Notes under the pieces: model-generated
The model's database searches: none
Seen by the model: only the letters and a program-made list of their open reading frames with translations
What the model was told of the DNA's origin: nothing
Shown: in pieces, positions 1-10,489 of the stretch
How positions within the stretch are numbered: the first letter of the stretch is position 1
Layout of the letters: every line of letters starts with the position of its first letter
Assembly (NCBI GenBank): GCA_016271365.2
Contig: CM057459.1
Coordinates: 491,611,501 to 491,675,500, forward strand
Reading direction: 5' to 3'
DNA length: 64,000 nucleotides
Source of the DNA: Neoceratodus forsteri
Lineage: Eukaryota; Chordata; Ceratodontiformes; Ceratodontidae
Program-made: the position numbers and the translations under genes

Positions 1-240
1 TCCTGAATTATCTGTTTAATTTTATTTAATGAGATACTCAATCTTGATTGATCTAAAATATTGGGCTGCCAAAACAAAATAAGCTTCTGCTCATTATCAG
101 GGACCTATGCATTTTACTGTGGTGGATGACATTACAATCCAATGATTACTAGGAATCCATGATTTGAACACGGTCCTCCACACATATTCATTATTACTCA
201 TTAAATCACTCTGGGCCTTATTTCTTTGCATTATAGAATA

Positions 241-1150
241 CATATATGCATTGTGCATTCTGTCCAATCAATAAATCATGAAATATTTTCTGCTACTCCC
301 ATTCCCCATACCTGTGAAGCATTAAATAACTGCAAGAACTCAAAATCATAATTCAAAGTTACTCTTTGGGGTAAGAAAACAGTTGGCATCCATTGAGCTT
401 GTAAGTTAATTAAGCTAAATACATCAATTCCTACTGCCTGAAGCCTGTTAGTCAGTGTTTCTATATCCACACTATTTAAAATTCCCATGCCTGCCCGCTC
501 CACCTAATAGCGTATCATACCAAGCTCTTTTATATTTGCATTTTCTACTAAACATAAACGTTATGTTAAAATGGATTACATTTTCTGATACCGCTTGCTA
601 CTGATGTACATGTGGATGGAACCTTAACTATACTATCATTGCTAATTACAGGTTGATTTTTCAACACTGTAATGTGATCTGCCCAAGTAGTTCTATTAGT
701 TATTGCAGTAGCATTCATGCAGAATAACGTGTCTATGTCAATCAAAGTAATACTTGCATTGAAAATGTCTGTTTGATTCATGCAGCAATCAAGTCTATGT
801 TGTACAGTCACCATGCAACTATTCGGTAAGTTGCAGCATTTAATAACAGTCTTATTCTGCAAGAGATTTCATCTGTTTCATAGGCATATTGTCCTGGGCC
901 ACCAGTTGTCATCAGAGATTGACCCCTGGTGAAAATGTCATGTTCAGTACCACACACTTCCTGTCCGGATGGGCAGCTAAAGTTCCCTAGGTTCTATCTT
1001 TGGTATCATTTTCCAACTCCAGGTTCCTTTACAACCAGTGTCATTACAGTTAACCCTTTGAATCCTTCCTCCAGGGGTAACTAGCTCTGCCAAATGGACC
1101 ATAAGACACACCAGCATTCCTTTTAAAATCCATTGCTGGACCTAGAAAGA
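241..1150 (-). pseudogene. env: Broken retroviral env-like glycoprotein
   Basis: Directly downstream of pol, the minus strand reads as a secreted, Cys-rich, heavily glycosylated product. Near 1145-1080 there is a hydrophobic leader (it includes GMLVCLMVHLAEL). A Cys-containing segment around 1060-880 follows, then a stretch at 862-566 with six N-x-S/T sequons (NKT, NQT, NAS, NAT, NRT, NDS) and several cysteines. The segment at 503-276 continues the reading with a leucine-rich region that could be part of a TM subunit. Stops and frame changes near 970-860 and 560-510 separate the pieces. I do not see a clear furin site, fusion peptide or membrane anchor. Env is the best explanation from position and composition, but no diagnostic motif proves it. 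Confidence 0.55.
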
Positions 1151-1164
1151 CACAAATTTCATTA

Positions 1165-1312
1165 TTCTCGAAGATAACATTTATGTGCAGGCACGTATTC
1201 CATTTTCTTTCCTGATCTGATGACTAGCACAGTGTTGTCTCGTCCGGTGGCTATCACCTCAGCTGGTTCAGGAGGGCCATTTGGGTTTGTAACCCATATT
1301 TTGGCACCATTG
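1165..1312 (-). pseudogene. Integrase C-terminal SH3-like segment downstream of dUTPase
   Basis: In frame with the end of the dUTPase, the minus strand reads through KIWVTNPNGPPEPAEV and ends with GKKMEYVPAHK. The pattern (a basic start, 'V..p.GpPepaeV', then a hydrophobic strand and a 'yVPahk' end) resembles the small SH3-like DNA-binding barrel that closes many retroviral integrases. If correct, the dUTPase lies between the integrase core and this tail rather than after the whole integrase. An alternative is a short linker or the start of a separate product. The call rests on motif shape only. Confidence 0.4.
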
Positions 1313-1690
1313 TTAAAACCTCCTGTAGATCTAAAACCTTTATCCTCCCTTGCTGTTAAGAGTGTGAGGCTTGTCCTTTATAGGGTCACTTTGTTAACTG
1401 GAATAATTAACAATTGAGCCACTCTGTCATACTGTTGAATTAACAGATTTTGTTCTCTACTATTCAACAAAATTACTTTCACTTCTCCTTGGTAATCACA
1501 ATCAATCACCCCTCCCAAAATTTGTATTCCTTGAGGGCTAGTTCCGATTTAGGTGCTATCCAACCAAAATGTCTCGGTGGAATTTGTATTCCAATACCAG
1601 TTTCTATCACTTGAATGTTTCTGCTGTTTATTCTGTATTCTTGAAGGGCATGTAAATCAAGTCCAGCAGCTTCTGGGGTTGCCCTGCAAG
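1312..1690 (-). pseudogene. Retroviral dUTPase, frameshifted
   Basis: dUTPase hydrolyses dUTP to dUMP and keeps uracil out of viral DNA. Conserved blocks of the trimeric family appear in order: AGLDLHA (motif 1), PKSELALK (motif 2), GGVIDCDYQGEVKV (motif 3, with the aspartate context expected at the active site), QYDRVAQLLIIP (motif 4) and GFRSTGGF (degenerate motif 5). A frameshift lies just after motif 2 near 1530 and a stop lies between motifs 4 and 5 near 1390. Apart from these breaks the domain has close to full family length. Its place after integrase is the ERV-L signature. Confidence 0.85.
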
Positions 1691-1744
1691 AGACAGAGCT
1701 CCTAGTGTAATTTCCCAATATAACACTGTTTCTGTAGTTGAGTA

Positions 1745-1973
1745 AGCCTGCACTTGCAAATTAGGAGTTATCATTTGCATTAATGGGGGTCTCAGATTCT
1801 CAATGGGTCTATTATTTAAAATCTGTAATGCTTCATGCAAATTCTCTTTCCATTTCGTGGCTCCCCCAATTGTCCTTTCACAATATGAGGGATTGGTCTT
1901 TGTTGCCCATGTTGGCATATAGGACACTGAGCAATAACAGTTTAACCAAATCCAGTGTTAGGGGTACACCCTA
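1745..1973 (-). pseudogene. pol: Integrase remnant lacking the DDE catalytic core
   Basis: Upstream, a frame-shifted reading at about 2045-1880 fits the HHCC zinc-binding N-terminal domain of integrase: a His-containing WAHQKCGHLGEKATYRWA block and, further on, a CPICQHGQQ-like block. At 1860-1790 the reading jumps to WKENLHEALQILNNRP, which resembles the region after the catalytic glutamate. Only a few tens of bases separate these parts, too few for the roughly 150-residue RNase-H-fold core with its D,D-35-E triad. An internal deletion is the simplest explanation, so the enzyme could not have worked. Downstream the reading overlaps the dUTPase in another frame. Confidence 0.65.
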
Positions 1974-2333
1974 CTATATGCCCACCTGTAAGTGGCTTTC
2001 TCTCCCAAATGTCCACATTTTTGATGTGCCCATTTGCCAGCCCTGATAACTGCTGACTTTGAGTTTCTTCAATATCCACTGAAAGAATCTTAGCTTTTCA
2101 TCTGCAATAGAATTATACCATCGTTCTAGTGTATCTGAAGCACAATGAGCATCAACATGAAATACAGTGGTCTGAGTATTTTGCACCATAGTCCATATTT
2201 CCTGCCACAGTTCTTTTCCCCATATTTCTTTTGAATAAATTTTCCACTCATCCTTAGCCCAAGTGGGCAGCCAGGTTGTTAAACCATTGGCTACAGACCA
2301 TGAATCAGTATAAATATGACATGTACCTTGCAA
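1974..2333 (-). pseudogene. pol: Retroviral RNase H domain fragment
   Basis: RNase H removes the RNA strand of the RNA:DNA hybrid during reverse transcription. The minus-strand reading contains YTDSWSVANGL, which includes the catalytic TDS aspartate context, then W-rich segments (WAKDEWKIYSKEIWG) and HVDAH, which corresponds to the C-terminal catalytic His/Asp loop. The TDSWxVANGL plus HVDAH pairing is typical of ERV-L-like vertebrate elements. The N-terminal part of the domain above 2333 is not readable in one frame. No reverse transcriptase is seen further upstream. Confidence 0.75.
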
Positions 2334-2404
2334 CCTTTGTGGGTATTACACTGGAAGGGAGGAAGGGTAGCTTACCACTCCCTCAAGCTCCTACTGGTGG
2401 AAGA

Positions 2405-3770
2405 CACAGCTCGAGGTGCAAGAGACAGCTCGAATACTGTAGCAATAAAAAGGTTAGCTGTGAAACACAGACAAACAACAAAAACAAACACACATCAGTT
2501 TAAAAATAAAACAAGATTATTTCCATAGGATAAAAGAAGCCAAGCGTCCCTGGGTTCCCTTATCCTAAGCATGACAAAATGTCCAGATTGATGGTAATAC
2601 CGTACGTACGTATCTCTGTAGATGGTAAACTCTCAAAAACAGCTGTAATAGTCCTTTTTTTCAAAATTGTAAAAGTTTGTTCCTCTTCACTTAGAATACT
2701 AGTTTTGCAATAAAAAGTCAAATTACATGGTTCACTCTTGGTGTGCCTTCATGAAAACATACATTTTGTGTGAAAAGTTGTGCTTTAGGCATGGAATACA
2801 CATCAAGTTTGAACTGGTAGTAACATAAAATGTTGAAACACAAGAAGGTCAAATAACGTGCAAAAGGTCACAGTGTGCATGCAAGGGTCATTCAAACCCA
2901 GCCATTCCTGTAGTGTCCTTGAACACCACAATATTAAAATATCTTTAAATAACAATAGAGTACACGATGAAACTGCTGGCCAAGACAGTACACACATACA
3001 CATACACAAAAGAAATAATTAACACAAAATAAGACTGACATTGTTTGCACCAATTTGCTGAGGTAATGCCCATAGTTCCATTAGAAACTGCGTGGTTTAG
3101 ATATATGTGTTGCCTCCTGCCTGTCTTGTAACACTGACAATTTTTAAACCAACACATTTATACATATTGCCATGCCAAATCTTTCCAGAACAAAACACTG
3201 TTTAAACACATCATCTGTAAGTGAACACATCTCGTATAACATGATTACACCTTTTGGCACATAACTAAAATATGGCACTCTGCCATTTTGCAAAAAGTTT
3301 CTGGTTTAACTAGAAGTATGATAAAGCCATTTATAGCTGTTAACACATTACCACATTAACACATTACATTTCACCTAGCGGTGGCTTGTACGTTAACACA
3401 AACTACAACTCTTTCTGCACATTGCAATCTATATGGCGTCATAATGCGTCACCATCAGCTACCTGCTCCAAGCAACAACTACAAACAAAAGTTTTCACTG
3501 ACCCTATCTAGGCAGCACAAATGTTCCATTAAAATAAAGCCAATTAAAACAGTCAGCAATGAGGCAAAGCTTCTTCTTCCTTTTTTTTTTTTCTGTAACC
3601 TGTTGTGCACTGAAGGCAGTCAATCCTATCTCGCAACCTTGACAACAGAACATAATTACAGAACACAGATATAAGCTAGAAAATCGCATGAGAAAGGCAG
3701 AGCATTACCTTGTTTAGTATCATTACAGAAATAAAACAGACAGACATAAAACAACTTTGAATAAAAAATT
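2405..3770. other. Unannotated AT-rich stretch
   Basis: I see no supported gene or element here. Reading frames are short on both strands. A T/A-rich run lies near 3580-3592. The segment lies where missing proviral reverse transcriptase or gag would be expected for the minus-strand ERV, but I could not recognise either. Confidence 0.3.
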
Positions 3771-3775
3771 CAGAC

Positions 3776-4200
3776 TTACCCGGTGCCAAGGTATTTTCTT
3801 CTTCTTTTCCGATACACTAGTCTAAGTAAGAAAACTGACTGCAGGACCTTCATGATAATTTCAAGCGCTGCAGCTATTAACTCTTTCAAAGGTTTTAACC
3901 CTTTTAAAGGTTTTCTTTTAGCCATTTTAGTAACCTGCCAAACCAAGTCTTTTCCAGAGCTCTGGTTTGCAGTTTAAAACAAAACAAACAAAAATCTCTA
4001 ATAGTACTAGGTTGAGATCCATCTGGTAGAGGTCCCCAGTACTTGGGTTTAGGATCAAATGTTTCAGCCTCTATAGGAGGCAAGGGAACCTGAAATTGAT
4101 ACAGAAAACTTGAAACTACACAGATAGGCAACATGGGGGGATTTTCAAATCATCCCGTCTGTAGTCACCTACTGTGTACATCCACAGTAGTTTATTTTCT
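3776..4200 (-). other. Minus-strand coding-like segment ending at a splice-donor-like site
   Basis: The minus strand gives a proline-rich reading at 4134-3904 (includes PLPPIEAETFDPKPKYWGPL). In another frame, a basic/hydrophobic reading follows at about 3930-3780 that ends in YRKRRRKYLG and abuts a strong donor-like GGTAAGT at about 3776. It lies upstream of the pol/env remnants on the same strand, so a spliced leader or accessory exon of the provirus is possible. The frame change and lack of homologous motifs make this uncertain; it may be chance. Confidence 0.25.
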
Positions 4201-4544
4201 TTTCTAGATGTTGCTTATCTAACTTTACTTGACCAGCCACTGCTTTTCTCCTAAAAAGCAGCCTGAACTATCAAAGCCATCATTGGCTCTAACAGTATAT
4301 ACTTGCAACAAGCACAAATTACAAGTACAAGGGCAGTTGCCCTTGCTTGTTTGAGCCTTAATACACCTTTAAAAAAGAACTCATCCTTTTCTAAAATAGA
4401 CATTTATTTTGAATCCTGCCGACTACACAAAATGTTCTGCCAACTCAAACCAGGCAGCTATTTACTCACTCACACTCACATACACACAATAACAATACAA
4501 TAAGTACAGCAAGCCAAAGCTTTTTATAACAAAATATAATACAA

Positions 4545-4830
4545 AGGTTATACATCACCGATTCAATAAAGCATCATCCAAGCCCTCTTCCAATGGCGGG
4601 AAGCCCCCTTGTCAGCCTGGCTGAGTCTCTCGAACAGGAACTGGCCCCACAGCGATCGTCCACCCTGCAGGAGGGCTTCAAACCAGGCATTGAAAGCTTC
4701 ATTTATATCTTATTCTATGCTAAAAATAACCGTGCAGTCCTCATAGTGTTGTTTTCCACATTCTAGAAGCTGGCCGGGCTCCCAGGATGTTGCGAATTCA
4801 CACCATAAGGACTGCTCAGAAGTCCCTACA
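4545..4830 (-). other. Possible proviral gag-like segment
   Basis: The minus strand reads for about 90 residues with one stop (near 4710). It is rich in Trp, Glu and Cys and includes FNAWFEALLQGG and LWGQFLFERLSQA. This composition looks more protein-like than the surrounding AT-rich DNA, and the position suits a gag remnant of the same minus-strand provirus. No major-homology region or zinc knuckle is visible, so gag is only a guess. Confidence 0.25.
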
Positions 4831-5029
4831 CCTGCTAGGTCACTGTGCTCCAAACACTGGCCAGGTGCCTAGGAACACTATGAGCTAAGCAGAAGTTTAA
4901 ACAAAACTACAAAAACAGGTTGCCTGATAATATGCGACTTTCAAGTCAGCAAAATACACTGTCTGAAGCAAAACATAATAATGAGGCTATCTAAAGAGCA
5001 AAACACCAATTAAATGAAGCAGCATGTAA

Positions 5030-5105
5030 AATGGAGTCACACAATACAAAATGGAGTATAAAATGACATACATTACATGAAATAGCATACAAAATGGAGT
5101 GACAA
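5030..5105. repeat. Short ATGGAGT-containing direct repeats
   Basis: Three spaced copies of an AAAATGGAGT word occur, at about 5030, 5048 and 5094, with TATAAAATG between two of them. They may be part of an LTR or simply a small degenerate direct repeat. No element boundary was found. Confidence 0.4.
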
Positions 5106-5130
5106 TAATCAACATATTATACTATCACTA

Positions 5131-5520
5131 CATGGGTATACCTTTTTGAAACAGCAGCAGGCTCCCTCAGAACATCTGCACCTCTTGTACCTCAGCAATG
5201 CCCACCATGGGTATAATTTTTGAAAAGAGCAACAGGCTCACTCAGAGCAGCTGTGCCTCTCATGCCTGCCTCAGCAATTCCCACCATGTGTATAATTTTT
5301 TGAAACAGCAACAGACTTGCTAAGAGCAGCTGTGCCTCTCATACCTGCCTCAGTAATGCCCACCATGGGTATAATTTTTGGAAGCAGCAGCAGGCTCACT
5401 AACACCTCTTGTTCCTGCCTCAGCAATGCTTACCATAGGTATAATTTTTGGAAACAGCAGCAGACTCTGTAAGAGAGCCTGTGCCTCTGGTACCTGCCTC
5501 AGCAATGCCCATGGGTATAA
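5131..5520. repeat. ~76-bp tandem repeat, about five units
   Basis: The word CATGGGTATAATTTTT and its variants recur at 5131, 5206, 5285, 5364, 5434 and 5510, a period of 70-79 bp. Each unit continues with a CAGCAGCAG-type run, a 'ctcac...agcagctgtgcctct' block and 'cctgcctcagcaatgccca'. Units are about 80-90% alike with small length changes, so this is an ageing minisatellite rather than a simple microsatellite. Confidence 0.9.
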
Positions 5521-5587
5521 TGGATTGGGGCACCTAACAGACAGTGTAACAGTTCCAAAAAAACAGTCTTTACATGATTTTTGCTAT

Positions 5588-5745
5588 GGTCAGAGTCGGG
5601 TAATTGGGTAGTAGAACGGATCAGGTAGTGACTACCCAACCCACTCTGATTACTTGGTTTTTATGTAGGGTTTTTCAAAGTACTTTTGGGGTACCTGCAG
5701 GATGTCTTGGTGGTTGGGTATTTTAGTACCCACCCATCCCTAATC
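5588..5745. repeat. Hairpin and possible hAT-type terminal end
   Basis: An inverted pair centred near 5617 (CAGAGTCGGGTAATTGGGTAGT-like against ACTACCCAACCCACTCTG) can form a hairpin. The segment ends at about 5742 in GTACCCACCCATCCCTA, whose complement starts TAGGGATGGG, a form seen at hAT transposon termini. The partner end was not found, so a degraded non-autonomous hAT is only a possibility. Confidence 0.3.
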
Positions 5746-5760
5746 AGAATTTGTTTTATT
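5746..5760. repeat. Target-site duplication, left copy
   Basis: AGAATTTGTTTTATT, identical to 7058-7072. With five more bases on its left the match is 19 of 20. It sits directly next to the T-run of the L1 fragment. Confidence 0.9.
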
Positions 5761-7057
5761 TTTTTTTAAATTTAATATGCTTTATTGTAGTATATAAGAT
5801 ACAATATGTATTTGTCGAACAATATGCAGATCTCCTGTGCAAACTATTATACAGACAGAGTAGTATATATCTAAGCATTGTATATCTTAGTTTGTACACC
5901 AACTGTGAATTACAATGTTTACTGACATTTATAACCAAGACTAAAAAATTCCGATAGGATTAGCTTTATCTAACAAGAGTATCTGACTCTCATAACAAAG
6001 TACCATATAACCCCCAACAAACAAAAACTAGTATACCCTTACCCAACCCACCCATTTCGCCACTATAATGTATACGAGGACAAGTTTCCTTCCAAAGCAA
6101 TAAAAGGAATAGCCACACCGTCAGGTAAAGAGGAGTAAAAAAAGACTAAACCATTAACCATCCCGGACTGCCACAAGATTGGGTCGGATCAGGGCTCCTA
6201 GGCAGATAGCAGGGTGTATAAAGGTGCCCATATTCTCAGGTATTTTTATTATGTTTGGACATATTAGCTATAAAATATTCCGCTTGCAAAGCAAATAATA
6301 TCTCCTTATGCCATTCTGCATATGAGGGATTTGCTGATCTAACCAATGGCGCAGTATGATTTTCTTGGCGCAGAGATATCAGTGTCATATGTTGCCTTTG
6401 AATGCCTACAAGAGTTTCACCTGAATCACCCAGTATGCAGATTTCTGGTCTGAAAGCATTCTGGAGCCCAAGTATGGGGTCCAATTTAGATCTGATGACA
6501 GCCCAAAATGGGGTAACCTTGTCACATTCCCAGAGAATATGAAGAAGTGTACCCCTCTGTGAACCACATCTGGAGCACAATTCCGATGTATGGTGCCCCA
6601 TCTTATTGAGTTTTACCGGTGTGTAATATAGATCATGCAGCACATAAAATTGAAGCAACCTATATCGATCCCACCGAATATCCTTATATAGTCTTTTCCA
6701 GATACGTTGCCATTGATGGGGTGTTTGAGAGGTGGAAGGGAGGGACCAATCCCACGTGTAATGTTGTGCACCATCTTTTCATGACAGCATGCTTGAAGTG
6801 CCTTATAGTAAAAGGTGACATAATGGGACGGGGGTCTCCCGGAAAGTGAACTGAGTACAGGACCAACCATAAACCGGTCCCAAAGGCCGCTACCAAAATA
6901 CTGTGTTAGAACATGGGAAATTTGAAGGTATTTAAAACAAAAGGAAGCAGGTACTTTATATTTTGTACTAAAAGTTGAGAAGGCAAATAATTTACCATTT
7001 TCGATTCGGTCTGCCACTGTGATTTCACCGTCCAATGGCCAGAGGGCCGTGGTAATA
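5761..7057 (-). mobile_element. 5'-truncated L1/Tx1-type LINE insertion
   Basis: A minus-strand 3' fragment of an L1-group ORF2, bounded by target-site duplications. The plus strand shows a T-run at 5761-5768, the complement of the 3' poly-A. The coding relic at about 7050-6236 covers the C-terminal part of ORF2. Truncation at the 5' end together with a poly-A tail and TSD fits target-primed reverse transcription. The 3' untranslated part is about 6235-5769. Confidence 0.85.
6236..7056 (-). pseudogene. L1-type ORF2 C-terminal region with zinc-knuckle
   Basis: The reading begins around LWPLDGEITVADRIENGK and continues through YKVPASFCFKYLQISHVL, typical of the L1/Tx1 region after the reverse transcriptase. 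A frame change near 6650 leads to LLQFYVLHDLYYTPVKLNKM and then CSRCGSQRGTLLHILWECD, the CxxC...H...C zinc-finger-like motif at the end of L1 ORF2. The Trp after it (VTPFWAVI) also matches the family. Reverse transcriptase and endonuclease are absent because of 5' truncation. Confidence 0.8.
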
Positions 7058-7072
7058 AGAATTTGTTTTATT
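7058..7072. repeat. Target-site duplication, right copy
   Basis: AGAATTTGTTTTATT, the second copy of the duplication flanking the L1 fragment, at its truncated 5' end. Confidence 0.9.
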
Positions 7073-9714
7073 AATTGTTTAAAATCTGAACATTTTGTAG
7101 TGAAACCAGATAGAACAGGAAATGCCTTGGCCCTAAATCTAACAAACCTGAAAGTTTTAGATTTCAGCTCCTAGCATTTGTTGCATTTTCAGTGACAAAA
7201 AAGTTTTAAAGGAGAACTGAGTTGAAACATTAAGCCATTTTCCCCAGTAGAAGTTGATTCTTTAACACTGGTTTCAATTCTGTTGCTGTTTCATCTCTGC
7301 AGGTTTTTAATTCTCCTAGTGGGTGTTTCTGATTTACATACTGAAAAAGCACCATTTTAGAACTATGTGATGTAGTTTATATCCCTTGCTCAGATTTTCC
7401 ATTATTGCTACCACTGTAGAGTGAAGTACTGTACTGTACTGTACTGTACACCACATGCCTTAGCTTTGAAATTTCTATTACTCCTGATATTTTTATATAC
7501 AGTACACATAATTAAAAAAATTATAGATGCTACTGGAAGTACAGTAGTACAGCTAAAATCATGGTAGGTTGCATCTGTATGTAATACAGTAAGTGAGCAC
7601 AGAAGAGCCTCGGGAGCTCAGGTAAGCAATGGAGCAGGCTAACATGGATGACCAAGATGAACCGGTTTTGATTGATTGGGGAGAGATCCAAGTTTAGCAA
7701 ACATTGGAGTCACCTCTATACAGTAGTGCGCATCAGGAAACTATGTGTGCTGGCTTCCCTGTGACTTTGCATCGCATCTCCTTGAACAAAGTGGAAAGTG
7801 GCACTAAGGGTCGATGTGTGAGTAGTCAGGGAGCAAAAATTAATAAAAATCTTAAATACAATGTGCTCTCTGCATCCCCAGCATAAATAGAAACATCCCT
7901 CAATGCAGTGTATGATTGAAGAAAAAAAAGTTTGCCGCCTGCATGTTTCAGACCTGGATCTCTGGCACAATGTACGCAACCACACAACCACTGACTCAGT
8001 CTACTATGCTACAGAGCTAGAACATTTTCAACACATACATTTAATGTCTCAAGATAGTGCAGTGCAAGCCAGCAGAAAAAATAAGCTGTGGTCTATCGCA
8101 CTTCCCCCCCTACAGCTGTTCTCCTCATTATGTGGGATTCATGCAGGCCATCCGATAACTGTAGTGCAGCACCTGTTAACCCCCACACAAGCAAATTCTC
8201 TTATTCATTATGCCTGAACCTTGTGAGCTTCTCCCTTCACCCCTCCCCCTCTCTCTGCTCCACTTCAAAGAGTATGCATTCACAATGTTCTTTGCTGAAA
8301 TATTGTCTCCTGTACAGTAATTCTACAGTATTGTCCTCTTCTTCCTCTCACCATTTTGGTTTTTCTACAATATTTGTACTCTTTTTGTTCTCCCTGCTGT
8401 GCCTCGAGACCCCGGGTTTCTCTCTGATGCAACTCTCCATGCCAGTGCTGAAATGCTGTACTGCCTCTGACTCTCTGTAACTACATTACAGCATTGTAAG
8501 TACAGTAAATAAAAGCAGAACTAAACATACTAAATAAATAATTTAAAGAGTCAGTGGAGCTAGATGTCAGGGAAATAACCCTGTTCAAGCCTGTCACAGT
8601 GTTCTTGCCATCCACTCACCACCTGCTTCAAGGACAAGTTTGTACATATGAAAAGAGTCACAGAAACCTGTTTGCAAGAGGCAACCAGAAGAAGTACTAG
8701 CAGTTTGTACTTTAAATTTTGGGTCCAAAGTCTCAAGGGCAGAAGCCACATGTACTGTACTGTAAACTGCAGAATGAAGAAATGTCTAATTGTCAATAAG
8801 TTCTAACTTTAATGGAATTATTTTAAGTGTCATCCTACTAGCCAGAGTAAGGTACTACCTGTGAGAAGAACCACTGTAGAACTCTGACTTGTGCTAATCC
8901 ATTTGAACTAAAATACTGAATTAAGAATAAGACTGAGAAACTATCTTTTGAACTAAACTTTGTATTTCAGACATACCAGCTGCTAGATAGCTTATCAGCT
9001 CCAGAACCTGACTAAGAGAAAACAGTCTCTGACATCTTGGAGAAGAAATCAAAGCTCACCTGCCTTCTTGACAGTGGTCTCAATAGTCAGGCTCCTTAAA
9101 TCCCCTCTTTACCTGGGAAAGGTCTAGTATACTACCAAAGGGTATGACTAAACTGCTCTTGTTTGTTTAACTGTAATGTTAGTACCTCTGTCTTTCTCAC
9201 CTTTGATTTGGACTTATTTTAAATAAATCAGCACTTGATTCCAAGATATTTTTTTCTGTTGTCATGCCTGAATCCATTACTGTATGTGTACTGGACTGTC
9301 TGTTGTCTATTGTTAAGCATGTCTATACCTTCAAAGAATCCATGAAGATAAATTATCAGTTGGAGGTTTACTATAGTATTTCTACTACCGTAACCTAACT
9401 AGCCAAATTAAACATATAGTACTGTACCATAAATCATCCCTACAGTGATCTCTGGTCTAGTACTTCGCTAGACATATTCTAGAAACCAGTCCTTGAATGA
9501 GGACAGCGACTCTGAGCCCTGCCATTAGCCCTCTGAAGATGCCAGTCTATGGAAGGGAGATTAAAGACATGCAGGATCATCACAGCATCTATTTGGCTGC
9601 CCTCATAATTTCCCCAATCAATTGGACGTTATGCTATGCTGAACTGTTCGGGAACCTTCAGCATGCCACCAGGGTGTCTGTTTCCCCTTTCTGTTCTGTT
9701 GTTGGGAAGAGCAC
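7073..9714. other. Intergenic DNA without recognised genes
   Basis: No protein or RNA gene is supported. A short (GTACT)n-like microsatellite lies at 7425-7450 and the word GTACTGTA recurs elsewhere (for example near 8755 and 9420). A C/T-rich stretch lies at 8220-8480. The rest is ordinary AT-rich sequence. Confidence 0.5.
7425..7450. repeat. (GTACT)n microsatellite
   Basis: Five tandem copies of a GTACT/ACTGT pentamer, partly self-complementary. Confidence 0.8.
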
Positions 9715-9990
9715 TCAAGATGATTGGAGTACAGTAGCTGTCACAAAGGATTTCATGGTAAAGGTTTTGTGAGCTTTAGACATTTGGAAGGGGATTTTAC
9801 TTGAACTGTGACCAAAACATACTAGTGGGAGGTTGTTTACAAACACACTAAGGCAAAGTGTAAGAATGGAGCCTTGAGGTACTTTAAGGTTGAGGGTGTA
9901 TAGGGAAGAGACTTTCTCATTACATTTAGTAACTACAGTCAGTGTACTAGGTAGGACCGGATCTGGTTTATTTCTTCCTATATCAGGCAA
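9715..9990 (-). pseudogene. Small reverse-transcriptase relic (family R-like LINE)
   Basis: The minus strand contains LYTLNLKVPQGSILTLCL followed by SVFVNNLPLVC. This matches the PQGSxLGPxLFxIFxNDLP block of APE-type LINE reverse transcriptases, especially the family R copy at 59.5 kb (GDLQGSILGPILFSIFLNNFP). Only this block is recognisable, and the flanks are too decayed to read. Confidence 0.5.
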
Positions 9991-10067
9991 GACTGCAGAT
10001 ATAGCATTCTGCTAGGGCAGTTTGCCTAACAGAATCTTATTTATGTATTTAATCTTATTTATTGTTT

Positions 10068-10070
<3 letters not shown>

Positions 10071-10113
<43 letters not shown>

Positions 10114-10114
10114 T
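10071..10114. repeat. (TATC)n microsatellite
   Basis: Uninterrupted TATC tetranucleotide repeats, about eleven copies. Confidence 0.97.
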
Positions 10115-10489
10115 TCTTCATTCTCTTAGTTTTTTTGATTAACTTCAGTAGTAGTTCTGTTTGTTTTTAAGTGGCTGTTATTAATGTTGGTAGCTTGCGT
10201 AGTATCCTCACAGTATCCCCTCCTCCTATTAGAAGATTAAGGAGTTCATAAAGCTTAACATTTGTTGTTGCTACAGTTGCGTTCTAGTTTTCCAGGTTCA
10301 CTAGTTTAATCATTGCTTTTTAGGGCTGCAGTGAGCATAGCTCTGAAGACCTCTTGCTATAAAAAGGGCCAGCACATTCCCTCCGTGAACATGTTGGACA
10401 TGCAGCACAGTCGCTTCCATGTCTGAGACATCCCTGGAGCACTCCACTCCTTGTCTCCAGTAGCACTGCTCTATGCTTTACTCTAAAAC

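Larger units (their letters stand above)
241..2400 (-). mobile_element. ERV-L-like endogenous retrovirus remnant (pol-dUTPase-env)
   Basis: Minus-strand proviral remnant. Reading from high to low coordinates it shows an RNase H block, an integrase zinc-finger and C-terminal block, a dUTPase, an SH3-like segment and an N-glycosylation-rich env-like region. A dUTPase downstream of integrase is the arrangement known for ERV-L (class III, spuma-related) elements. Mammalian ERV-L normally lacks env, so the env-like reading next to it is unusual. Frameshifts and stops break every domain and no reverse transcriptase was recognised, so the copy is dead. I could not identify paired LTRs, so the outer limits are approximate. 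Confidence 0.75.

Noticed and set aside
6619..6849. 76-residue plus-strand reading
   Set aside because: Antisense of the L1 ORF2 C-terminal region.
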